DNA of 64,000 nt, taken from assembly GCA_016744595.1 (NCBI GenBank), contig JADGEB010000004.1, positions 1 through 64,000 on the forward strand. The letters are read 5' to 3'. Each line of letters starts with the position of its first letter. Position 1 is the first letter of the stretch. Under the pieces are notes generated by a model. It did no database searches. It was not told the origin of the DNA and saw only the letters and a program-made list of their open reading frames with translations. Of this stretch, positions 1-9,909 are shown piece after piece. Origin of the DNA: Desulfuromusa sp. GTDB lineage: Bacteria; Desulfobacterota; Desulfuromonadia; Desulfuromonadales; Geopsychrobacteraceae. Position numbers and translations under genes: made by a program.

Positions 1-850
1 AGGTTGAGGTGATAACTTCGCGGCCACTCTTGGTCAGGTCAGTAATAGCAATAACTGAAACCAACGATGAGTCTTTTATCAGGCTGATAAATTGACCAGC
101 CAGTGGTGGCAGGGTGCGTTTAAATGCCTGTGGCAAGATAATATAAACCATCGCCTGAGGGACATTCATACCAAGTGAGCGAGCTGCCTCCATCTGTCCC
201 TTGGGAATCGACTGGATTCCTGCACGGATGATCTCGGCGACATAAGCGCCAGCAAAAATGCCCAAGGCACCGATGCCGGAAGGGATTCTGCCGATATTGA
301 GCACCGTTCCAAGAAAGAAGTAAAAGATAAAAAGCTGAACCAGCAGCGGGGTACCACGAATAATCTCAATATAGGTAATGGATAGTTGGCGCAGGGTCAG
401 ATTTTGAGAAACACGGCACAAGCCGGTAACAACACCAATAACTAGTCCAATGACACTGGCAACCGCCGATATCCAGAGAGTTACCCAAAGTCCAACACTC
501 AGTGGGCCAGCTTTCCAGTCACCAATTGATCCAACCGTGTCACCCTCTAAAAGGTATTCATCAATTTTCAGATTTGCTGTGTCAGTATCAATAACATAGG
601 TGCTGTTTTCACCATCTTCACTACGAACCGTGACTGTTGTTTTACCGCCCATGTTTTCAAGTTTAGTAACGGTACCATCAGTGATCGCCGCTTTCACATC
701 TTTATCGTGATAGACAAAGTATTGAGGAACCCGATTCCAGCGCCAGGTATAGTCAATTCTTTTCGTGGCAACCCAGAGTCCCGCAACCATAATTGCAAGA
801 ACCAATAATGTCAGCGCCCACCAAAGCCAGTTGTTAGTTTTTGTATTCAC
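1..850 (-). CDS. Polar amino-acid ABC transporter permease (3' end outside window)
   Basis: Inner-membrane permease of a polar amino-acid importer (HisM/GlnP type). The reading frame is open from a GTG at 850 to the window edge, about 283 codons. An N-terminal membrane helix is followed by roughly 90 extracytoplasmic residues and then the usual permease core. The ATPase-contact EAA loop reads EAARSLGMNVPQ, followed by ILPQAFKRTLPPL, which is diagnostic of the family. The extra soluble segment between helix 1 and the core is longer than in HisM or GlnP. It lies downstream of the binding protein at 987-1790 with a terminator hairpin between them. The start is uncertain because the Shine-Dalgarno is weak; the C-terminus and the ATPase gene lie off the window. 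Confidence 0.88.
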   Translation of the reverse strand, partial: MNTKTNNWLWWALTLLVLAIMVAGLWVATKRIDYTWRWNRVPQYFVYHDKDVKAAITDGTVTKLENMGGKTTVTVRSEDGENSTYVIDTDTANLKIDEYLLEGDTVGSIGDWKAGPLSVGLWVTLWISAVASVIGLVIGVVTGLCRVSQNLTLRQLSITYIEIIRGTPLLVQLFIFYFFLGTVLNIGRIPSGIGALGIFAGAYVAEIIRAGIQSIPKGQMEAARSLGMNVPQAMVYIILPQAFKRTLPPLAGQFISLIKDSSLVSVIAITDLTKSGREVITST

Positions 851-929
851 TTTACTGGATCTTTCTGCAAACAAGTTAAAGTTCGCAATAAAACTTTTGC
901 AAACTTAAGAATATTTGGATGAAAATCAC

Positions 930-973
930 AAAAAAAACGGAGAATGTAGTACGAGTCGTACCACATTCTCCGT
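930..973 (-). terminator. Rho-independent (attenuating) terminator between binding-protein and permease genes
   Basis: Eleven-bp arms (937-947 and 963-973, ACGGAGAATGT and its complement) enclose an inner GTACGA/TCGTAC pairing. On the minus strand the hairpin is followed by eight T (930-937 on the complement). It sits just after the stop of the binding-protein gene, so it would make binding protein in excess over permease, a common arrangement in such operons (inference). Confidence 0.85.
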
Positions 974-986
974 AAGTTCGATCAAT

Positions 987-1790
987 TTACTTCTGGATTT
1001 GTTTCAGCCAAGCATCACTCTGGATCCACTTAGCGTAGATTTTGTCATAGGTACCATCACTTCTGACTTGGGTCATGTAATTGTTCAGCCAGTTGAGGAA
1101 GTCATGATTGCCGCGACGAATAGCCCATCCCAGAGGCTCATAAGTGAATGGCTCATTGAGATAAACCAGTTTGCCTTCACCTTTTTGGGCGTAAGCAATT
1201 TCCATATAAGGGAGGTCATAAACAAACGCATCGATCTTGCCGTTAACCAGATCAGTGATGCCTTCTTGCTCGGTATCAAAAGAGATGTAGGAACAATTCG
1301 GAATCATTCGCTTTGTTGCTTTCTCACCAGTAGTACCAAGCTTGGATCCAACTTTGAAATTTTTGTTATTCAGATCTTTATAAGATTTTACATCACCGGC
1401 GAGTTCTTTTTTGATTAGAATCGTCTGTCCAATAACGATGTAGGGGTCAGCAAAGTTGATTTTCAGGTTTCTTTCCTGGGTGACAGTCATACCACTCATG
1501 ATCATGTCATATTTTTTGGTCAGCAGGGCAGGAATAATACCATCCCAAGCAGTACTGACTAGCTCTAGCTTGACCCCCATGGCTTTGGCAATACCTTTAG
1601 CCATATCGACATCAAAACCGATAATTTCACCTTTTTGGTTGGTCATCTCAAATGGCATGTAACCTGGCTCCATGCCGACACGCAAAGTGCCGCGAGCCTG
1701 AATATCATCTAAAGTGTCCGCACTTGCTATCCCTGGCAATACAAAACAGAAAGCTAACAGACAAACAAGTACAAGTTTTACTAGTTTCAT
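987..1790 (-). CDS. Periplasmic amino-acid binding protein of ABC transporter (SBP_bac_3)
   Basis: 267-aa extracellular solute-binding protein family 3, which captures polar amino acids in the periplasm and delivers them to the permease encoded next downstream. A Sec signal peptide with a long hydrophobic core ends at ASA (about residues 22-24). The mature part opens with RGTLRVGMEPGYMPFEM and carries GFDVDMAKGIAKAMG, typical family-3 lobe-I sequence; later come GTTGEKA and the hinge region. ATG 1790 is preceded by a GAGG-type ribosome site. The substrate cannot be told from sequence. Confidence 0.92.
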   Translation of the reverse strand: MKLVKLVLVCLLAFCFVLPGIASADTLDDIQARGTLRVGMEPGYMPFEMTNQKGEIIGFDVDMAKGIAKAMGVKLELVSTAWDGIIPALLTKKYDMIMSGMTVTQERNLKINFADPYIVIGQTILIKKELAGDVKSYKDLNNKNFKVGSKLGTTGEKATKRMIPNCSYISFDTEQEGITDLVNGKIDAFVYDLPYMEIAYAQKGEGKLVYLNEPFTYEPLGWAIRRGNHDFLNWLNNYMTQVRSDGTYDKIYAKWIQSDAWLKQIQK

Positions 1791-1866
1791 TGTTTTTCCT
1801 CCTCATTAAATAGTGATGAAAGTAAAGCCGATCCATATCGGCAGTCTAGATTGAATTTAGTCGGAT

Positions 1867-2031
1867 TTAGTAGGACTTCCCTTCGTCTAGGAGTTCTGAA
1901 ATAGACATGCGTGTGTTGCACTGAGGACAAAGAGGGAGATCATCAACAGGGAAATAAATGATTTCAGTGTAGCGACATTTAGGGCAGATCACCTCAACAG
2001 GTTCCCGTTTTGAGCGATCTGATTGATCCAT
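1867..2031 (-). CDS. Small zinc-ribbon protein, 54 aa
   Basis: A 54-aa reading frame starting at ATG 2031 with a good ribosome site (GGAG, 8 nt spacing). It contains two knuckles, CPKC at about residues 16-19 and CPQC at about 35-38, separated by EIIYFPVDDLPL, so it probably folds as a single rubredoxin-like zinc ribbon. It is followed by about 75 nt and then the binding-protein gene on the same strand, so it may be first in that transcript. Function unknown; small zinc ribbons of this kind can be RNA- or protein-binding adaptors (inference). Confidence 0.7.
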   Translation of the reverse strand: MDQSDRSKREPVEVICPKCRYTEIIYFPVDDLPLCPQCNTRMSISELLDEGKSY

Positions 2032-2138
2032 ATTCTATCTCCATAAATCCATTAAAATATCATTGTAATCATAGAATTATGCTTATACCATAGCGTCTCC
2101 GCTGCAACAAGAGACAACAAAGCATTGTTTGGATTTAC

Positions 2139-3053
2139 ATGAATGCGATAAATACCCATAAAATAAATAAGCAGCAATTAGTTGCTGAGTTGATCCTTGC
2201 CTCTGTGACCTTATTTTGGGGAGCGACTTTTCCAATTGTTAAAGATGCAATCACCGAAATGCCTGTTATGGCATTTCTTTGGGTGCGATTCGCTCTTGCT
2301 GCAATTATATTAGCATTCCTGGCCGGACGAGCCGGCTTTGCAACATTAGATCGACGTGGATGGATGACAGGAATTTTGCTTGGTACTCTGTTGGCCCTTG
2401 CATTTATTTTTCAGACTTTTGGACTAGAACGCACATCTTCTTCCAACACAGGTTTTTTGACTGGTCTTGGGGTCGTCTGGGTGCCTTTGCTAGCTGGTCC
2501 TTTGCTAAAAAAACCTGCAGCCTTGGGATCAAAAATCGGGGTTTGCTTTGCACTGACTGGATTGTTGTTGTTAACCTGGCATACGCCCTGGACAATTAAT
2601 TTTGGTGATTTCCTCGTTGTTATTTGTTCAGTCTTTATTGCTCTGCATGTTCTTGGGCTTGACGTATTTACCAAGGGATACGACGGCAAGGCTCTTACCT
2701 TTGTCCAGATTGCTACAGCGGCACTCCTTTATTTGATTGGCAGTCTATTCTTTGAACCTGTTTCATGGCCGCAAACCTGGAGTGGATCGTTGATCTGCGC
2801 ATTTGTTATTACATCAGTCTTTGCTACGGTCTATGCATTCTGGGCAATGACAACCTTTCAGAATCGAACAACACCAACCAGAGCGGCGCTTATTTATACC
2901 CTTGAGCCAGTATTCGCAGCACTATTCTCTATCTGGCTCGCTGGTGACCGACTGACCATCATTGGTTGGTTTGGCGGAGGTCTGATTGTTTTCGGGATGG
3001 TTTTTGCTGAATTATGGCCACTTTTTGTGTCGGGAAAAACAGTTTCTAATTGA
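2139..3053 (+). CDS. DMT-superfamily (EamA) permease
   Basis: 304-aa inner-membrane protein with about ten predicted helices arranged as two EamA repeats. The N-terminal repeat has the typical LFWGATFPIVKDAI stretch and the C-terminal one has PTRAALIYTLEPVFAALFSIWL. The family contains amino-acid and metabolite exporters; the substrate cannot be predicted. It is divergent from the zinc-ribbon/ABC genes and lies about 100 nt upstream of lepA, so it probably has its own promoter in the 2032-2138 gap. Confidence 0.88.
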   Translation: MNAINTHKINKQQLVAELILASVTLFWGATFPIVKDAITEMPVMAFLWVRFALAAIILAFLAGRAGFATLDRRGWMTGILLGTLLALAFIFQTFGLERTSSSNTGFLTGLGVVWVPLLAGPLLKKPAALGSKIGVCFALTGLLLLTWHTPWTINFGDFLVVICSVFIALHVLGLDVFTKGYDGKALTFVQIATAALLYLIGSLFFEPVSWPQTWSGSLICAFVITSVFATVYAFWAMTTFQNRTTPTRAALIYTLEPVFAALFSIWLAGDRLTIIGWFGGGLIVFGMVFAELWPLFVSGKTVSN

Positions 3054-3160
3054 TCGACAGAACAATAGATGGAAGATGTTACCACCCTTTTTGGCTTTAC
3101 TTCCACCAAAGATCAAGCCTATTATTAGCGGTTATTTTAACCACAAGCAGTTGAGAATTT

Positions 3161-4960
3161 ATGAAGCAGAAAAATATACGTAATTTTTCCATTATTGCCC
3201 ACATTGACCACGGCAAATCGACTCTTGCAGATCGTTTGCTGGAGAAAACAGGTGCATTGTCTGATCGGGAGAAGTCCGACCAGTATCTGGACAAAATGGA
3301 GTTAGAGCAAGAGCGTGGAATTACCATAAAAGCTCAATCGGTCAGACTTTCCTATAAAGGCAAGGATGGACAAGACTATATTCTGAACCTGATTGATACT
3401 CCTGGACACGTCGATTTTTCGTATGAAGTCAGCCGCTCACTTTCCGCTTGCGAAGGTGCGATGTTGGTTGTTGACGCTGCTCAAGGTGTCGAAGCACAGA
3501 CTCTGGCCAATGTTTATATGGCGATTGATCAAGATCTTGAAATCTTTCCGGTTATCAATAAGATTGACCTTCCCAGCGCCGAGCCAGAAAGAATCAAAGA
3601 AGAAGTTGAGGAGATCGTTGGTATCGATACCAGCGATGCGATACTTTCCAGTGCAAAAGAAAATATAGGAATTGATGAAATTCTGGAAGCCGTTGTTGAA
3701 AGAATTCCAGCCCCACTAGGGAACCCTGATGCACCGTTAAAGGCTCTGACTTTTGACTCCTGGTATGATTCCTATCAAGGAGTTATTGTCTTAGTGCGAA
3801 TCTTTGATGGTACAGTCAAAAAGGGGGATAAGGTTCGACTGATGGCAACCGGTGGGGTTTATGAAGTTCAAAAGGTGGGAGCTTTTACTCCCCACCCAAT
3901 TAGTTTACCGCAGTTGTCAGCCGGTGAAGTTGGTTTTATTATTGCTGGGATCAAGGTTGTTGAAGATGCAAAGGTGGGTGACACCATCACGCATTTACAC
4001 AATCCTGCAGAGACGGCACTTCCTGGCTATCAGGAAGTCAAACCAATGGTATTCTCTGGCCTCTACCCGATTGACGCAGCAGATTATGATAACTTGCGCG
4101 ATGCTTTGGAAAAATTACGTCTGAATGATGCAGCTTTCTCATTTGAACCGGAAAATTCACTGGCTTTAGGTTTCGGTTTTCGCTGTGGGTTTCTTGGCTT
4201 ATTGCACATGGAAATTATTCAGGAACGTCTGGAGCGTGAATTTGGTGTTGCACTGATCACAACTGCACCGACGGTTGTTTATCGGGTCACGACAACAAAA
4301 AGGGAGTTGCTGGAGGTTGAAAGCGCCAATATGCTTCCTGATGTACAATTCATTGAAAAAATAGAAGAGCCATTCATTCTGGCTTCGATTCATGTGCCAA
4401 ATGAATTTGTTGGCGCAGTCTTGAACTTATGTATTGAAAAACGTGGAACACAAAGAGAACTGAAATACCTGACCGCTAATCGAGTGATTGTCATTTATGA
4501 AATGCCTTTAAATGAAATTGTCCTTGATTTCTTTGACCGCCTGAAATCAATAACCCGTGGTTATGCTTCGCTTGACTACGAACACCTTGATTTTAGACTC
4601 AGTAAGCTGGTTCGCTTAAATGTATTGATCAACGGCGAAGTTGTTGATGCTTTATCGTTAATTGTTCATCAGGACAAAGCCCAGTTTAGAGGCCGTGAGT
4701 TAGTTTCAAAGATGAAGGAATTCATCCCTCGTCAACAGTTTGAAGTTGCTATTCAGGCGGCTATTGGTAATAAAATTATTGCCCGTTCAACAGTAAAAGC
4801 GTTAAGAAAAGATGTGACAGCAAAATGTTACGGTGGTGATATCACTCGCAAGCGAAAACTGCTGGAAAAACAGAAAGCTGGAAAAAAGCGGATGAAGCAA
4901 GTAGGAAGTGTAGAACTTCCTCAGGATGCTTTTCTGGCAATCCTTAAGGTAAAAGACTGA
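3161..4960 (+). CDS. lepA: Elongation factor 4 (LepA), ribosome back-translocase GTPase
   Basis: 599 aa, the normal full length of EF4. The GTPase motifs are all present: G1 [15 protein letters not shown] near the N-terminus, G3 [16 protein letters not shown] and G4 NKIDLP. The LepA-specific C-terminal domain ends in basic [22 protein letters not shown]4 is a membrane- and ribosome-associated translational GTPase. It is 3 nt upstream of lepB, a classical lepA-lepB operon. Confidence 0.98.
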   Translation: MKQKNIRNFSIIAHIDHGKSTLADRLLEKTGALSDREKSDQYLDKMELEQERGITIKAQSVRLSYKGKDGQDYILNLIDTPGHVDFSYEVSRSLSACEGAMLVVDAAQGVEAQTLANVYMAIDQDLEIFPVINKIDLPSAEPERIKEEVEEIVGIDTSDAILSSAKENIGIDEILEAVVERIPAPLGNPDAPLKALTFDSWYDSYQGVIVLVRIFDGTVKKGDKVRLMATGGVYEVQKVGAFTPHPISLPQLSAGEVGFIIAGIKVVEDAKVGDTITHLHNPAETALPGYQEVKPMVFSGLYPIDAADYDNLRDALEKLRLNDAAFSFEPENSLALGFGFRCGFLGLLHMEIIQERLEREFGVALITTAPTVVYRVTTTKRELLEVESANMLPDVQFIEKIEEPFILASIHVPNEFVGAVLNLCIEKRGTQRELKYLTANRVIVIYEMPLNEIVLDFFDRLKSITRGYASLDYEHLDFRLSKLVRLNVLINGEVVDALSLIVHQDKAQFRGRELVSKMKEFIPRQQFEVAIQAAIGNKIIARSTVKALRKDVTAKCYGGDITRKRKLLEKQKAGKKRMKQVGSVELPQDAFLAILKVKD

Positions 4961-4963
4961 ATC

Positions 4964-5632
4964 ATGGCAATCTTTAAAAAGAAGGACTCGGCTGTAGGCC
5001 CAAAAAAACCTTGGTATCGTGAATGGTCGGAAGCATTAATTGTCGCCGTTATTTTAGCGTTGATTATCCGTACCTTCTTATTTCAAGCCTTCAAAATACC
5101 CTCTGGTTCGATGTTAGACACCTTGTTGATCGGCGATCACTTGCTGGTTAATAAGTTCATCTATGGAACTAAAATTCCCGGTGGTGATGAGCGCTATCTA
5201 TCAATCAGGGATCCAGAGCGCGGTGACGTTATCGTTTTTGAGTTTCCTGAAGACGAAGATAAATCATATTTTAAAAGGCGTGATTTTATTAAGCGGGTGA
5301 TTGGTCTACCCGGCGATCTGATTGAAGTTAAGGCTAAGCAGGTTTATGTCAACGGCCAACCGTTCAGTATCCCTCAAGAATTACATAGGGATCAGGAGGT
5401 GATTCCATCTGTCGCCAGTCCACGTGATTTTGTGGGGCCGATAAAGGTGCCTGAAGATAACTATTTTGTCATGGGTGACAATCGTGACTTCTCATTTGAT
5501 AGTCGTTTTTGGGGCTATGTCCATAAATCGAAAATCAAAGGTTTGGCATTTATAAAATATTGGTCATGGAATTCCGAAGGGGATCTGCTGCACAAAATTA
5601 GATTTAACCGTATTGGACGTCCAATAGACTGA
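4964..5632 (+). CDS. lepB: Signal peptidase I
   Basis: 222 aa, S26 family. One N-terminal membrane anchor (about residues 23-43) runs into KIPSGSM, where Ser49 is the predicted catalytic serine. The general-base lysine lies in KRVIGLPGD, and box E is GDNRDFSFDSRFWG. The enzyme cleaves Sec and Tat signal peptides on the periplasmic face. ATG 4964 follows the lepA stop almost directly, so translation is probably coupled. Confidence 0.97.
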   Translation: MAIFKKKDSAVGPKKPWYREWSEALIVAVILALIIRTFLFQAFKIPSGSMLDTLLIGDHLLVNKFIYGTKIPGGDERYLSIRDPERGDVIVFEFPEDEDKSYFKRRDFIKRVIGLPGDLIEVKAKQVYVNGQPFSIPQELHRDQEVIPSVASPRDFVGPIKVPEDNYFVMGDNRDFSFDSRFWGYVHKSKIKGLAFIKYWSWNSEGDLLHKIRFNRIGRPID

Positions 5633-5691
5633 TGGCGGCACAAAAAGATATTTTCTCTTTTGTGAGTGCACTAACTTTAACAATTCAACGA

Positions 5692-5720
5692 TTGACATTT
5701 TGCTTCCTCAGCTGTTAACT
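5692..5720 (+). promoter_or_regulatory. Candidate promoter of the pyr operon
   Basis: A consensus -35 TTGACA (5692-5697) is followed after 17 nt by TTAACT (5715-5720), a modest -10. It lies upstream of the PyrR-type leader and well after the lepB stop, the expected position for the pyrimidine operon promoter. Called on spacing and position only. Confidence 0.4.
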
Positions 5721-5749
5721 TTTCGAAAATTTTGAGACAACTGAGTCAA

Positions 5750-5781
5750 CCCTTTAATCTGATCCGAGAGATCAGCAAGGG
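5750..5781 (+). promoter_or_regulatory. PyrR-binding loop (anti-antiterminator) in pyr leader RNA
   Basis: The leader RNA can fold into CCCTT (5750-5754) with AAGGG (5777-5781), an asymmetric internal bulge, and an upper stem CTGAT/ATCAG capped by CCGAGAG (5764-5770). A GAGAG-type terminal loop over a bulged stem is the known PyrR recognition shape. With the terminator at 5819-5856 and pyrR as the first gene, this fits UMP-dependent attenuation: PyrR-UMP stabilises this loop and lets the terminator form. The antiterminator pairing was not modelled. Confidence 0.65.
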
Positions 5782-5818
5782 AGAAAAAATTGACATATCA
5801 TATAAAAAATATATTTGA

Positions 5819-5856
5819 AACGTCTGTGCGACATTAAGTTGCTCAGGCGTTTTTTT
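5819..5856 (+). terminator. Leader terminator of the pyrimidine operon (attenuator)
   Basis: AACGTCTG (5819-5826) pairs with CAGGCGTT (5844-5851) through one G-U pair, with an inner GCGAC/GTTGC pairing, followed by a run of seven T (5850-5856). It sits between the PyrR-type loop and the pyrR ribosome site (GGGAGG, 5873-5878), so read-through decides expression of the whole operon. Confidence 0.8.
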
Positions 5857-5884
5857 ATGCCTTGTTTTCCTCGGGAGGTTTGTG

Positions 5885-6421
5885 ATGGCTGCAGAAACAA
5901 TAGAAATTCTTGATCTGGATGGGGTTAATCGTGCATTAACACGTATAACTCATGAGATCCTGGAGAAGAATGCTGGAGTTGAGGACTTGTTGTTGATCGG
6001 CATTCGCACTGGTGGTGCATATCTGGCAACACAATTGCAAAAAAGAATCAATGAGATAGAGGGGACGACTGTCTCATTAGGCATTGTTGATGTCACTATG
6101 TATCGGGATGACCTTGAGTCTCGTAATAATCTCGAGGTTGGACATAGTAGCATCCATGTACCGGTCACTAACAAAAAAATTGTTCTGGTCGATGATGTTC
6201 TCTATACCGGTCGTACCATTCGAGCGGCATTGGAAGCAGTTGTCGCTCTGGGTAGACCACAAAATATCCAGTTGGCAATACTGGTTGATCGTGGCCACCG
6301 TGAGTTACCAATTCGTCCCGATTATATTGGCCGCAATATACCAACCGCCCAAAATGAACAGATAAAGGTCGATTTTGACGCCCAGAATGTTCCTCAGGCG
6401 GTTCATTTACTCAGAACTTGA
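5885..6421 (+). CDS. pyrR: PyrR, pyrimidine operon attenuator / uracil phosphoribosyltransferase
   Basis: 178-aa RNA-binding regulator with UPRTase fold. The PRPP-binding motif is [17 protein letters not shown]; the family signature DVTMYRDDL is also present. ATG 5885 is preferred over the GTG at 5882 because it places GGGAGG at proper spacing. It is the first gene of pyrR-pyrB-pyrC-carA-carB and is preceded by its own predicted target. It senses UMP/UTP versus PRPP and controls the operon (family knowledge). Confidence 0.96.
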   Translation: MAAETIEILDLDGVNRALTRITHEILEKNAGVEDLLLIGIRTGGAYLATQLQKRINEIEGTTVSLGIVDVTMYRDDLESRNNLEVGHSSIHVPVTNKKIVLVDDVLYTGRTIRAALEAVVALGRPQNIQLAILVDRGHRELPIRPDYIGRNIPTAQNEQIKVDFDAQNVPQAVHLLRT

Positions 6422-6437
6422 TGTGGAGGCTACTAGC

Positions 6438-7373
6438 ATGTCTTTCAACCCGAAGCACATTCTTGGCATCAAAAATCTAAATGCTGAGGAACTTAATTTC
6501 ATTCTTGATACAGCGGTGAGCTTTAAAGAAATCAACACCCGGCAGATCAAAAAAGTGCCAACCCTGCGGGGAAAGACTATCATAAATCTGTTTTATGAAG
6601 CCAGCACCCGCACTCGCACCTCTTTTGAGATTGCCGGCAAACGTTTGTCTGCCGATACTGTCAACATCAGCGCCTCATCCTCCTCGGTGGTCAAAGGTGA
6701 AACTCTGGAAGACACAGCAAAAAACATTCAAGCTATGCATCCAGATATCATTGTCATGCGACACAGCGCCTCAGGTGCATGTCAGTATCTTGCCGATCGA
6801 CTCGATTGTTCAATAATCAACGCTGGCGACGGTATGCATGAACATCCGAGTCAGGCACTTCTTGATGCTTTTACCATCCGTGAACACAAGGGAACAATTG
6901 AAGGTTTGACCGTGGCGATTGTCGGCGACGTAACCCACAGTCGGGTTGTTCGTTCCAATATTTACTGTCTGACCAGATTGGGTGCAAAGGTCCGTCTTGC
7001 AGGGCCGGGAACTATGTTACCTCCCGGGATTGAGAGATTGGGCTGCAAAGTATTTAATAACTTGGAAGATGCTATCCGTGATGCCGATGTTGTTATGATG
7101 CTGCGTATCCAGCGAGAGCGGCAGGGCACACCGTTGATTCCTTCGGTGCGTGAATACGCTCGTTTCTTTGGGCTCAATGGCAATAAAATGGAACTGGCAA
7201 AAAAAGATGCGATTGTCATGCATCCCGGTCCGATCAATCGTGGAGTTGAGCTGGGAACAGCTATCGCTGATGGACCACAGAACGTGATTCTCAGTCAGGT
7301 GGAAAACGGTGTCGCTGTTCGTATGGCGCTGCTTTATCTGGTCGCAGGTGGTGAAAAACTAAAAAGTGAATAA
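6438..7373 (+). CDS. pyrB: Aspartate carbamoyltransferase catalytic subunit
   Basis: 311 aa, cytosolic, second step of de novo pyrimidine synthesis (carbamoyl phosphate + aspartate). The carbamoyl-phosphate site STRTRTSFE and the [12 protein letters not shown] motif are intact, and the C-terminal part has the [10 protein letters not shown] loop. ATG 6438 is chosen over the in-frame ATG 6375, which would overlap pyrR, because a GGAGG sits about 10 nt upstream. No regulatory pyrI gene follows. Confidence 0.96.
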   Translation: MSFNPKHILGIKNLNAEELNFILDTAVSFKEINTRQIKKVPTLRGKTIINLFYEASTRTRTSFEIAGKRLSADTVNISASSSSVVKGETLEDTAKNIQAMHPDIIVMRHSASGACQYLADRLDCSIINAGDGMHEHPSQALLDAFTIREHKGTIEGLTVAIVGDVTHSRVVRSNIYCLTRLGAKVRLAGPGTMLPPGIERLGCKVFNNLEDAIRDADVVMMLRIQRERQGTPLIPSVREYARFFGLNGNKMELAKKDAIVMHPGPINRGVELGTAIADGPQNVILSQVENGVAVRMALLYLVAGGEKLKSE

Positions 7374-7411
7374 ATAACACCCTACACAGATTTTAATAAG
7401 AGGTGATGATG

Positions 7412-8683
7412 ATGAAAGTTCTAATCAAATCGGGCCGGGTTATAGATCCCGCCAATAAAATCGATGAAAAGCTTGATATCCTAATTGTTGACGGAAAGAT
7501 TGCCGAACTGTCTGCTAATATCGACCCCGGCAATGCTGAAGTGATCAATGCTGCTGGGCTGTTTGTAACTCCTGGATTGATTGATATGCATACCCATTTG
7601 CGTGATCCGGGTTATGAGTATAAAGAGGATATTGTTAGTGGAACCCTTGCCGCTGCAGCCGGTGGCGTGACTTCTCTCGCTTGCATGCCAAACACCAGCC
7701 CGGTGAACGATAATCTTGCGGTGACCCAATATATTATTAACAAAGCGCAGGGGCAGGGTACTGCTAATGTTTTTCCCATTGGCTCCATCACCAAGGGGAT
7801 GAACGGTGAACTCCTTGCAGAGATGGGTGAGTTAAAAGAGGCCGGTTGCGTTGGCTTCTCTGATGATGGTTTGCCAGTTATGAATGGCGAAATGATGCGT
7901 CGAGGGTTGGAGTATGCAAATACTTTCGGTGTTCCGATCTTTACCCATGCAGAGGATTTAAGCTTGGTCGCTGGTGGGAGCATGAACGAAGGCCCGATTG
8001 CAACCGAACTGGGCTTGAAGGGTATTCCCTGGGTTGCGGAAGATGCAGTGACTGCTAGAGACATTATGCTAGCTGAACTGACCGGTGCTCATCTACATGT
8101 TTGTCATGTTTCTACAAAAGGGAGTATCGAGTTGGTGCGTAATGCCAAGGCCCGTGGTGTTCGAGTTACCTGTGAGGCAACACCACATCATTTCATTCTG
8201 ACCGATGAAGCAGTACGTGGTTATAATGCCAATTTCAAGATGAACCCGCCACTGCGGTCACAGGAGGATGTTGATGCTGTTCGTGTCGGCCTGGCTGATG
8301 GAACTATCGATGCCATAGCAACCGATCATGCACCACACCATATTGATGAGAAGAATGTTGAGTTTGCTATCGCTTTAAACGGTGTTGTTGGCCTTGAGAC
8401 TCTGCTGCCTCTGACGCTCAAACTGGTTGCCGAAAAAGTTCTCAGCCTGTCCCAGGCGATTGCACTTCTCACCTGTCAACCTGCTGAGATTCTCGGTATT
8501 GACCGCGGCACTCTTGCCGTTGGAGTTGTCGCAGATATGGCCTTGATTAATCCGAACAAGGAGTGGGTTGTAGATGCTGACAAGTTGCACTCTAAAAGCA
8601 AGAATACTTCTTTTGATGGTCAAACGATGCGTGGCTATGCCGTCCGGACAATTCTGGCCGGCAAGACAGTATTCGAAAGATAA
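7412..8683 (+). CDS. pyrC: Dihydroorotase (class I)
   Basis: About 424-aa amidohydrolase that cyclises carbamoyl aspartate. The metal-binding [10 protein letters not shown] and the second metal/histidine motif ATDHAPH are intact; CEATPHHF provides further ligands. Several consecutive start codons occur (GTG 7403, ATG 7406, 7409, 7412); 7412 or 7409 fits the upstream AAGAGG best. It lies 38 nt after pyrB in the same operon. Confidence 0.95.
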   Translation: MKVLIKSGRVIDPANKIDEKLDILIVDGKIAELSANIDPGNAEVINAAGLFVTPGLIDMHTHLRDPGYEYKEDIVSGTLAAAAGGVTSLACMPNTSPVNDNLAVTQYIINKAQGQGTANVFPIGSITKGMNGELLAEMGELKEAGCVGFSDDGLPVMNGEMMRRGLEYANTFGVPIFTHAEDLSLVAGGSMNEGPIATELGLKGIPWVAEDAVTARDIMLAELTGAHLHVCHVSTKGSIELVRNAKARGVRVTCEATPHHFILTDEAVRGYNANFKMNPPLRSQEDVDAVRVGLADGTIDAIATDHAPHHIDEKNVEFAIALNGVVGLETLLPLTLKLVAEKVLSLSQAIALLTCQPAEILGIDRGTLAVGVVADMALINPNKEWVVDADKLHSKSKNTSFDGQTMRGYAVRTILAGKTVFER

Positions 8684-8769
8684 TAATAAAGACTATAACT
8701 TGATAATAGCTTAATCTTAGTAAGATAGGCAAATAAACTTAAGGCAACAAATTAACTATTGAGGTCTCA

Positions 8770-9909
8770 ATGAAAGCAGTTTTAGCTCTTGCCGATGGCA
8801 AATATTTTATTGGAAAAGCACTGGGTGCAATTGGTGAAGTGGCCGGTGAGGTCGTTTTTAATACCAGTATGACTGGATATCAGGAAATTCTGACCGATCC
8901 TTCTTATCATGGCGAAATTGTCACCATGACCTACCCTCAGATTGGAAATTACGGGATCAACCCGGAAGATGTAGAGTCAGGTCGACCTTTTCTGTCTGGC
9001 TTCGTAGTGAAAGAAGCGTGTCCTTTTCCAAGTAACTTCCGCTCAGAGATGAGTCTTGATCAATATCTCAAAGAGAATAATATTGTCAGTATTGAAGGGA
9101 TCGATACCAGAGCGTTGGTACGGCATATTCGGACTGTTGGTGCTCAGACCGGAATTATCTCTTCAACCGACATTGACCCGGACAGTTTGATTGATAAAGC
9201 ACGCAAAGCTCCTTCTATTGTCGGACGTGATTTAGTGAAAGAAGTCACCTGTAGTAAGCCTTATCAGCCGTCTGAGGGAATCTGGGCACTTGGCGAAGGC
9301 TACTCTGATTGCAGTCAGATACAACGACCTTACAAGGTTGTTGCTTATGATTTTGGTATTAAACGCAATATCTTACGAAATTTATCGTCTCTTGGTTGTG
9401 ACGTCACTGTTGTTCCGGCAGCGACAGCGGCTGAGGATATCTTAAAGATGAACCCAGATGGTGTGTTTTTGAGTAATGGACCGGGGGATCCAGAGCCACT
9501 CCAGTATGCACAGAAAAATATCCAAGAGTTACTTGGTAAAGTCCCTGTTTTCGGGATTTGCCTTGGCCACCAACTGCTTTCTATTGCATCGGGTGGTCGA
9601 ACCTACAAACTCAAGTTTGGCCATCGTGGCGGCAACCAACCAGTTCTTGATTACAAACGGCAACAAGTTGAGATCACCTCACAAAATCACGGTTTTGCTG
9701 TCGATGAAAGCAGTCTGGGTGAAAATGTCAAAGTGACCCACATTAACCTGAATGACAACACGGTTGAGGGGATACAACTTCTGTCGGCTCCCGCATTTTC
9801 AGTTCAATATCACCCCGAGGCTTCGCCTGGGCCTCACGATGCTCAATATCTGTTTGAACGTTTTATCGATCTGATGAAAGAGCATAAAAAGGGGGCTAAA
9901 AATGCCTAA
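8770..9909 (+). CDS. carA: Carbamoyl-phosphate synthase small subunit (glutaminase)
   Basis: 379 aa, full length. The N-terminal CPSase_sm domain includes the typical [16 protein letters not shown]. The C-terminal class I glutamine amidotransferase has the nucleophile in [11 protein letters not shown] and the catalytic His/Glu in [10 protein letters not shown]. It supplies ammonia to CarB by a tunnel. It overlaps carB by 8 nt, indicating coupled translation and a 1:1 ratio. Confidence 0.97.
   Translation: MKAVLALADGKYFIGKALGAIGEVAGEVVFNTSMTGYQEILTDPSYHGEIVTMTYPQIGNYGINPEDVESGRPFLSGFVVKEACPFPSNFRSEMSLDQYLKENNIVSIEGIDTRALVRHIRTVGAQTGIISSTDIDPDSLIDKARKAPSIVGRDLVKEVTCSKPYQPSEGIWALGEGYSDCSQIQRPYKVVAYDFGIKRNILRNLSSLGCDVTVVPAATAAEDILKMNPDGVFLSNGPGDPEPLQYAQKNIQELLGKVPVFGICLGHQLLSIASGGRTYKLKFGHRGGNQPVLDYKRQQVEITSQNHGFAVDESSLGENVKVTHINLNDNTVEGIQLLSAPAFSVQYHPEASPGPHDAQYLFERFIDLMKEHKKGAKNA

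Noticed and set aside
987..1418. Plus-strand open frame over the binding-protein gene
   Set aside because: Shadow of the real minus-strand gene, with no ribosome site and no domain.
5633..5680. Imperfect CACAAAA/TTTTGTG hairpin after lepB as terminator
   Set aside because: AT-rich, short stem, no clear T run after it; not strong enough to call.
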